Under the pieces are notes generated by a model that saw nothing but the letters and a program-made list of their open reading frames with translations, was not told the origin of the DNA and did not search any database. A stretch of DNA of 64,000 bases from Gordius sp. MW1 (Eukaryota; Nematomorpha; Gordioida; Gordea; Gordiidae): contig OZ038527.1 of NCBI GenBank assembly GCA_964036665.1, forward strand, positions 4,464,001 through 4,528,000, given 5' to 3'. Positions 56,714-64,000 of the stretch are shown in pieces; the first letter of the stretch is position 1; the number at the start of each line of letters is the position of its first letter. The translations under genes and the position numbers were made by a program.

Positions 56714-59700
56714 ATGGCTAGGCATTACAATTTTGGCGAACCTATAACTTGCCATTCATGGAATGATCAAAATGATCAGATAGCTCTGAGCTTGAATAAT
56801 AATTTTGTTCACATTTATGCATATTCCGGAAAGAGTTGGGACATGATAGATACTCTGGAAGAACATGAATTGCGTGTCACGGCCATTGATTGGTGTCCAA
56901 AGACAAACCAGATTGTTACTTGTGGGGAAGATCGCAATGCTTATGTGTGGAATTCCTTTGAAGAAGGTTGGAAACCAACTTTGGTACTTCTTCGCATTAA
57001 TAGGGCAGCTATGTGTGTGAGATGGTCTCCAAATGGTTTACTTCATTATTTATTTTAACAATATATCAATTGCAGGTGATAAGTTTGCCGTTGGAAGTAG
57101 TGCAAAATTGGTGGCTGTTTGTCATTTTGATGATGAGAATGATTGGTGGGTCAGCAAACATATTAAAAAATCTATTAAATCAACTGTAACTTGCTTGGAC
57201 TGGCATCCAAACAATATATTATTATGTGCAGGTTCAACAGATTTTAAAACTAGGTAGACAATATTTTATTCTATTGTTTTGAATTATGTGTTTATGTAAG
57301 AGTTTTATCACAATCAATGCGTCCCTTTCTTGTTTGTGCCTTTTTAATAAATAAAATAATTATATTAAGCAAATTTTTATTAAATAAGCTCAATGTTTTT
57401 GTTTTTATCATAATAGAATCTTTTCTGCATTTTTGCCTGAAATTGATAAAAACACTACATCTTCACAATGGGGCAGTGCAGAAAAATTTGGTTCATTGTT
57501 AGCTGAATTTACTAATGAATGTGGTAATAAACATAGTTATATTTAATGTTTAGTTGCATAGCAAATTTACATATTTTTTTAATTAATTAAAAAATCATAA
57601 TGAACCTGACTTTTTTAATTAAGGTGGCTGGGTATATTCTACTAGTTTTTCACCATCAGGAAGTAAATTGGCCTGGTGTTCTCATGATAGCACCATAACA
57701 ATTGTTGATGTTTCTACTTCAGGATCTATGATTGTTGAAAAATCTCCCTACCTTCCATTTAAATCACTCAAGTGGATAGATGAAAGCTCAATTGTTTTGG
57801 CCGTAATATCAGTTTAACCATTATATTTTATACAATTAATATTTTAAGTACTTATTAACTTTAATTTGTATAATTCTTTTGTTTTAATTTGTATTTAAAG
57901 TATTTGTCTAACAATTATAGAATTCCTTGTATTGTATCAAAAACACAATTTTTATATTTATAATAGATGCAGCTACGGTTTGTCTCTTTTTGCCAACAAT
58001 TTGGCTTTATGAAAACAAACTTTAAGCTATTAAAAATGTTTAGTATGCTTAATTTTTGTTTAACTGCATTAAATACCATTATCTATCATTAATTAACAAT
58101 TTATAGTCATTTTCAAATGCTTGCAATAACATCCTCTAAATAATGTAGTTTCAAATAACTGTTATAAGTCACACTTATTGCCATTATTTCATAAGTAAAA
58201 ATTTATAATACATGTCAAACTTTAATATCTAATTACCTAATGAAAATGCCAATTTAAGATAATTTTTAAGTGATCAACCTGATTATTTAAATTCAAGATA
58301 GTTGTTAATACTAATGATTAAATATTATTTAATTATGTTTGTTAATCCAGGGTTACGATTGTTGTCCCATGCTGTACGTTCATACAAATGATAAAAAATT
58401 GGTTTTTAAACAAAAATTGGATCACGTCAACACTTCAAGGCCAAGTGATAAATCTAACTTGATGAGGTAATATAGCATTTGTGGTAACTTTGTAGATTAT
58501 TAAATATGACCATTTTGCGAGGCCTTTCAACTTTTACTCTACATGGTAACCTAAAAAAATTAATTTTGATTTAACCCGAAATTTAAATAGCAATTTGTCA
58601 TAACACTCATTTAAATTTAGGGGCGTGTTATTTTACGATTACATTTAATTTAACAACATTTCCGCTTTCGTCTATTTTTTTCGCTTATTCCCACATTTTA
58701 TTTTTATACTTTTTATTGGTTTTTATATTATATAGCGCCATGAGTAAGTTTCAAAATATGGATAAGCACGCCACTACAACGCACGTTGATACCGCAGTTA
58801 AAACGCTTCATCAAAATACCATTAAGTATATACCATAGATTAGATAGAATGCTCATCAACTTTAAAGTGTTTTCCGCGGCATTTTGAAATGTGCACAAAT
58901 AAGGGAAGGACATATGGATTTTAGTGATTTTAGTTAATTAAAGTGTTTTTAGTACTTAATACAAAATATTGCACTAGTAAAACATTAAAGACAGCATTTT
59001 AAAATATGGGCCATTCCACGTCGAATCGTGAAAAAAAGACGATTTTCGACCGCCCATTTCAGATTTGAATAATTTTTCGTGTAAAATCGGCTGGGTTTTG
59101 TTTGGTCGACCTTCGGTTTTGGTCGACTAAACATAAACATATGCGACTAAGTCAAACGGACCAAAAAATCTTTTGTTTGTTGATGTTTTGTCGACTAAAA
59201 TCAGCGATCAAACCAAACCAAGCCGTTTTTACAAAACTAGTGCAGGCCTCATATATCAGAGCAAATTTTACCCATTTTAGGCCGATAATTTTTAAGTTAG
59301 GGACGTTTAAAGGGCCAAAATTAGGCTCGGGCGCGTTTTGTAGATTTTACTATTTTTGTCATATTTTTGAAAGGAATGGCGCTATTCGCTCAAATTTTGG
59401 TGCGTTTTATTCCTTAAAAAGTTCTCTATTTAAATAATTTAACAAAACCCCAAACTTTCGTGGTTATTTTTAGTGAGTAAATTAGTGAAAAATCATAAAT
59501 ACCTATTTCAAACATGGAATGGCCCATATATATCATTTACAAAATTTGAAAGAATTTAAATATTGTGAATTGTGTTGAAGCAATTAAGTGCCATCTGCAT
59601 TTTATTCATTTATTAAGATTTTTTATTTATTAACTAATGAGGAAGGTATCTATGGTTATAACTTCAAAAAATTATCATTTTGCCTCTCCCTAAATCATTA

Positions 59701-60618
59701 CCAAACTTTTGCTTTTTTTCTTAAGTTAAATCATTGTTACTTTTATGAGTATAGTTGTTATGATTTTTGTCGTTACTGACTTTAAAATCCGTTTCTAGTT
59801 CTTTTGATTTTGTATACTTTAAACATTGTTATTTGCGGCTTTTCTTATTTGATGGATATTTGTGATAGAATGCACTTCTCTAAAGGGTGTTTTCTATTGT
59901 ATAAATGGATGGTTGAATTGTATCTAAATGTTAAATTTCATATTTATATTGTTATTTAAGAATTTTTAACATCTAAGTAATTCGTATTACCCTAACGATG
60001 AGTGCTATGAATTTTGTAACCTTAATGATATAATAAATAATTAAAATCGTGTTTTATGTAAGATTTAACATGAGGTTGAAGGAAATTTTTTTGTATATAC
60101 ATAAAAATCTATTATCTTGATTGTTTAGCCAAATAGAGATAGTGACCAAAAGCAAGGGCATTGCTGACGTTTTTTCTACCGTTGGTTTGGATGGGCTCAT
60201 GGTTATGTGGGAAGTTCCGGTAAATTTTAAATTAAATTTAAGTCAATAAAATTACCTTTATTTAATTGTATATTAATTTATGGACCAATGAAGACTTATT
60301 TATCAATATTATTTTTATGATGTTTTTGGTCTTCGCGTTATTCAGGATTCATTTTATTTTTTTAAATAGAAGATAGTGTTTAATTAACATGGAACAATTA
60401 GTATTAAGTACATGGGCGTAGCCAGGGGGAGGCAGGGAGAAATTTAAAATTTTTTGAAATTTATTAAAATTATGGCTAAAATAAGAATCAACATTGTTGC
60501 CCCCCCCTTTAATTCCAATCCTGACTACTCCCATGTATAAGTAAGCTGATCTAAAGTCTATAAAGCCAACAAGTTTATGTGTAAATTTTATATTATATGA
60601 CATTTGTTTCAGAGCTAA
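56714..60618 (+). CDS. ARPC1: Arp2/3 complex subunit 1, WD40 protein
   Basis: The seven-bladed WD40 subunit of the Arp2/3 complex, which nucleates branched actin. Eight exons in phase give about 362 residues (human 370-372): 56714-57035, 57076-57253, 57417-57523, 57624-57802, 58351-58466, 58736-58825, 60129-60219, 60613-60618. Family landmarks: [101 protein letters not shown] and [13 protein letters not shown]. The last exon carries only Ser plus stop. The insert between blades 6 and 7 (residues about 290-320) is shorter and more divergent than in human. Introns hold a GGGCCATTCC element and two MITEs. Looks functional; splice sites are inferred from frame and homology. Confidence 0.94.
59008..59525. 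repeat. GGGCCATTCC element, relative of the 2.2-kb palindrome
   Basis: In ARPC1 intron 6. Ends GGGCCATTCCACGTCGAATCG and ATGGAATGGCCC, flanked by ATAT on both sides. Matches one arm of the element at 34938 (AACGTTTAAAGGGCCAAAAT-like blocks) and lacks the hammerhead centre. A TAGTGTTG MITE is nested inside. Confidence 0.75.
59080..59239. repeat. TAGTGTTG hAT-like MITE, copy 7, nested
   Basis: Starts GTGTAAAATCGGCTGGG and ends AAGCCGTTTTTACAAAACTA, inserted in the GGGCCATTCC element, hence younger than it. Confidence 0.7.
60411..60535. repeat. GGGCGTAGCC MITE
   Basis: In ARPC1 intron 7. Ends CATGGGCGTAGCCAGGGG and CCTGACTACTCCCATG. Confidence 0.65.
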
Positions 60619-60654
60619 GGTAAATTATGAAGTTTTATAAATGATATAATTCGA

Positions 60655-60660
60655 AATAAA
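60655..60660 (+). terminator. Candidate polyA signal for ARPC1
   Basis: AATAAA 37 bases after the ARPC1 stop codon. Confidence 0.5.
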
Positions 60661-60780
60661 ATTTGACTGGACCACCAAAATAAGGGTGACAGTACCAAGG
60701 TAAATAATCTCTCTTGAATAAATCTTAAGCAGAGAAGATTTGCTTATGCAATGATTCCTATAATTTCTGATCGCACAAGC

Positions 60781-61112
60781 TAGTGATGGTGAAATAGCGT
60801 TTGATAGGCGCTATAGCACATAGTCACACGGAGGTGCTAAGGCTATAGCACATAGTCACTTGGAGGCGCTAGAGGTGTAGCACATAGTCACATAAGGCGC
60901 TAGAGTTACATGTGCGTATATTAATGCAATTTAACCTATAAATTTTATAACAATGTTAGCGCCACGCTATAGCTCTAGCGCCTTATGCGACTATGTGCTA
61001 TAGCTCTAGCGCCTTATGTGACTATGTGCTATAACTGTAGCGCCTCCACGTGACTATGCTATGTAGATGGGAGGCGCTACACGTGATGGTGCTAAGCGTT
61101 TCGCCATCACTA
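60781..61112. repeat. hAT MITE with inverted tandem arms
   Basis: 332 bp with a perfect 8-bp target duplication GCACAAGC (60773-60780, 61113-61120). Ends TAGTGATGGTGAAA and TTTCGCCATCACTA. Each arm holds three copies of an about 34-base unit (TATAGCACATAGTCAC...GGCGCTA), inverted between arms. Confidence 0.9.
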
Positions 61113-61120
61113 GCACAAGC

Positions 61121-61850
61121 GTCAATATTTAGCCGGCAAATTTTGGTTGACATTTGAAGTGCCTTGGATCTAATGAGCGATAAAGCACCCATATAGAATT
61201 TTTTATTAGGAATACCCTAAGTTGTTGTCGAAATTTTTATCATTTATGTGAAGGACTTACTCTATGCTATTTTAAGATTTCATATTTCTTATTTCAAATT
61301 TAATTAACTAGTTAACAACAAAGTAAGTGACAATAAACTAGGAAAGAATCATGATTATATTTATCTCGGTATATTTCTATTTTAACTTATCGCTTTAAGG
61401 TGAACGCTTTAAGCCCCTCCATAAGCCCGAGTGCAAATTGCGTAACCAACGGAGTCTCAAACGGATGAATGATCATTTGTGCTCGACGCGAAGCTTGAAT
61501 TTCTACAAAAATTTGTTTATATTTTGCATGCGTCGCTTTAAGGCTGCATTTATAGCCTATAAACCGCCATATTTTTATACCTATTTATTTAACCCATCAA
61601 ATTTGTTAAACCCTTTTACCCCATATATTTTATATTTATACGATATTATATAAAATTTATTTGATAGTGCGAGGAAAAAGTGAAAACTAAAGAAAGTATG
61701 TGCTAGACGTTCTTGTTTTTAAGTTGTGTAATTACTTTTATATTAATTGTTTGAAGCCATTTAAGATATTGTTATAAAGCGTAGGGGGAGATGCAATCTA
61801 ATATTTTTGGATTTTAGTTTTATTGGATTTAGAATTACACTAGTCAACAA
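61121..61850. other. Intergenic, nothing recognised
   Basis: AT-rich. The ORF at 61438-61653 has no recognisable family and is probably chance. Confidence 0.4.
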
Positions 61851-62046
61851 TAGAGTTGTTAAATTGCTAACTTTCTCCAACTCCAGCTACCATCTGCTCG
61901 AGTTTCTGCTCGGCCCTCGAGCATTTTTAAATGCTACTGTTCTGCCTAGTGCAGCGAGCACATATTGTGCTAACGCGCATATTAAGCAACTCAGTGTGCT
62001 TGCTCGCGTCTGAAGTTTGAAGAAAGTTAGCAATTTAACAACTCTA
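61851..62046. repeat. Small hAT-like MITE
   Basis: 196 bp with ends TAGAGTTGTTAAATTGCTAA and TTAGCAATTTAACAACTCTA. Flanks GTCAACAA and ATCTACAA agree at six of eight positions. The centre has a GC-richer stretch with CTCGAG and GCTCG palindromes. Confidence 0.7.
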
Positions 62047-62048
62047 AT

Positions 62049-63853
62049 CTACAAATAATGATCTTGTTTAATCAACCGGGAAACGGTCAACATATTCTGA
62101 TAGAGTTATTTGTGGTGAACACAAATATGTTTTTTGTTTTTTTCCTATACCTCAAGTTTTTGAAATATTTAAACTCAAAGTTGCGAAAATGACCGTTTTT
62201 GACGCTCTATAGGGCGAAATTGAATAGCTAAAATAAACTCTAAGTGGTAGTCAACTTAGGGTAAACATTAAAAAATGATTTTTTCCCTGATTTTTATTAC
62301 TTTTTAATATATATAAAAAATTCAATTAGTCCCTATGCGAAATCGCGGCATCCTTTCCCTCCCTCTCTATCTAATTGGCTTATAGTAGGAATAGCATAGC
62401 TCGTATTAACCCACTACTCTTGCACACACCACACATCAATCACTCACATGCACTAAGGGTTAGAGCCCTGTAAGGTCACTTTTTTTCAACCCGACCCGAA
62501 AGCATTTATTTTTCAACCCGAACCCAACCCGACCCGAATGCGTTTTAAATTTTCAACCCGAACCCTACCCGACCCGATAGCTTTTTAAATTTTTCAACCC
62601 CAACCCGACCCGAAAGCTTTTTAAGCCGGACCTGACCCGAAAGTAAATAAAAAATTAATATTGTAAAATTAATTTTAATGGTTTTAAATGGCAACAAAAT
62701 ATTATTTCGGACAAAACGTTACATGTCTATCATTTCCAGGTCACATGCTAAAAAAGATAGGTATATATATAAAATCAAATTAGTCTCTAATTAAAATTGC
62801 TTATAAATGGCCCTTAGAGTATTCTTTTAAGTTTATTGCGACACTCCTAAATGTGGTTATAATTATCTTCGTAAAAATATTAACGAATCGACCCGCAATT
62901 TTTTCACATATAAAATGCTTATATTCTAATTAAAATGAGTCTGTATTATCGGGCAATTTTGATTTTAAGGCCAATAGTGGTTGTGGCAATATTGTGCGAA
63001 AATGAAAGGAGAAAAATTTGATTATTATTTCCAAAACTCTCATTTTTTAAATCATGTTTGTAAAATATGATAAATTAATTTAATTCTAGCTTATAAGTTA
63101 GGCGATAAAACAAGTTGAGACATTAATATTTAAAAAGGAAAAATGGGAATTAAGAAAATCATAAGTTTTGTGATATCAATTACATGTTCATTACGAGCAT
63201 CCATCAAGATATTTTACTTTTCTGATTTATAAATGCGCAATTCCAAAATTCAGATATAACTTAAAAGAAATTAATTTAAATGAATGTATGAGATAAATTA
63301 ATCATACATTTCGATATTAATTATAAAATATTATATAAAATAACATTAATTTAAAAGATATGTCTATTATTCAATATAAAATTTAACGTTAAACCTACCC
63401 GAGTTTAAAATTTTTCAACCCGAACCCGACCCGAAAGCATTTTAAAATTTTCGGGTCACCCGTGCAGGGCTCTACTAAGGTTATAGTGTTATATAAGCAT
63501 ATAAGCCAATTAGATAGAGGGGGAAGGAGCCTCAAAGAATGCCGCGATTTCGCATAGGGACTAATTGAATATTCGATATATTGGAAAAGTAAAAACAATA
63601 AAGAAAAAAATCTTTTTTCAATGTTTTACACTAAGTTAGTTTACCACTTAGAGGGTTAAAGTTTTCTTTTTAGCTATTTAATATCGCTCTATTGAGCGTC
63701 GAAAAGGGTCAAAAACGGTCATTTTCGCAACTTTGAATCGAGATATCTAAAAAAAACTTGACATATAGGAAAAAAACGAAAAACATATTTGTGTTCACCA
63801 CAAAATACTCTATCAGAATATGTTAACCGTTTCCCGGTTGATTTTTTTTGTAG
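62049..63853. repeat. Fold-back element with a hAT-like element nested at its centre
   Basis: About 350-bp arms: 62049-62405 (CTACAA...AATCAACCGGGAAACGG to TCTAATTGGCTTATAG) and inverted 63486-63853. Without the nested element the two arms almost meet, so this was a long hairpin of about 790 bp. A diverged single arm lies at 5040. No coding capacity. Confidence 0.8.
62461..63474. repeat. hAT-like element of CCCGACCC repeats
   Basis: 1014 bp with near target duplication CTAAGGGT / CTAAGGTT (seven of eight). Ends TAGAGCCCTGTAAGGTCAC and ACCCGTGCAGGGCTCTA. CAACCCGACCCGAAAGC units repeat at both sides. Inside, 62696-62885 is a truncated copy of the hammerhead hairpin repeat lacking the CTGATGA core but keeping AAAACGTTACATGTC. 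Confidence 0.8.
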
Positions 63854-64000
63854 ACCAGTGTTATCGGAGTGTAGGGGGTGAGATTCTTTTCTAAAATAAA
63901 ATAATTACTGCGCCTTTTTTTACAATATTTCACCCACCCTTATTATTATCCACATTAATTATGGCTTCTCGTAGTTATTGTGCCTTAAAAACAATTTTAA
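63854..64000. other. Window end, nothing recognised
   Basis: AT-rich flank without a supported feature. Confidence 0.4.

Noticed and set aside
60781-61112. CRISPR-like spaced repeats
   Set aside because: Animal DNA; repeats are inverted between arms, spacers are not unique, and the unit is a hAT MITE with target duplication.
1-64000. tRNA or rRNA genes
   Set aside because: No cloverleaf with A and B boxes and no rRNA core sequence was noticed; a covariance-model scan would be decisive.

Overview
This is a 64-kb AT-rich window of animal nuclear DNA. It holds intron-rich genes of typical metazoan families, GT-AG introns ranging from 37 bp to several kb, and a very dense load of transposons. 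The species cannot be fixed from sequence alone. A macroH2A-type histone, a tankyrase and mixed tiny and huge introns suggest a non-model invertebrate (inference).

Layout: (1) 533-2268, plus strand: a compact nine-exon AAA-ATPase of the ATAD1/Msp1 family. (2) 4396-4767: an unrecognised 123-residue basic ORF with a polyA signal behind it. (3) 5.0-16.4 kb: gene-free. It holds two fold-back elements (one with inverted minisatellite arms), a Helitron, a short LTR element of about 5.8 kb whose right LTR is split by a LINE with a restriction-like endonuclease, and a gag fossil. (4) 16769-38451, plus: a complete 20-exon tankyrase (about 1278 residues), with introns full of MITEs, a mariner, LINE pieces and a 2.2-kb palindrome. 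(5) 41733-46594, minus: a nine-exon macroH2A (about 357 residues) whose macrodomain has lost the usual ADP-ribose-binding residues. It is convergent with tankyrase. (6) 46.7-55.6 kb: a LINE split by a hAT element, a hAT transposon relic with a perfect target duplication, and a Ty3/gypsy fossil. (7) 56714-60618, plus: ARPC1, the WD40 subunit of the Arp2/3 complex, preceded by a candidate spliced ORF ending only 2 nt upstream. (8) 60.7-63.9 kb: nested hAT-like and fold-back elements.

The most unusual signal is a repeat family with four hammerhead-ribozyme-like motifs (3402-3483, 19145-19227, 36126-36208, 36361-36443). Each has the CTGATGA core (one mutated), a stem II, the GAA box and a palindromic AACGTT in the stem III position. 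Each sits at the tip of a long hairpin formed by the element's own inverted arms, and two copies lie head-to-head at the centre of the 2.2-kb palindrome inside a tankyrase intron. The four conserved genes act in separate systems: mitochondrial/peroxisomal protein quality control, poly-ADP-ribosylation, chromatin, and actin nucleation. Nothing suggests they form one pathway, although tankyrase (which makes poly-ADP-ribose) and macroH2A (whose family often binds it) happen to be neighbours.
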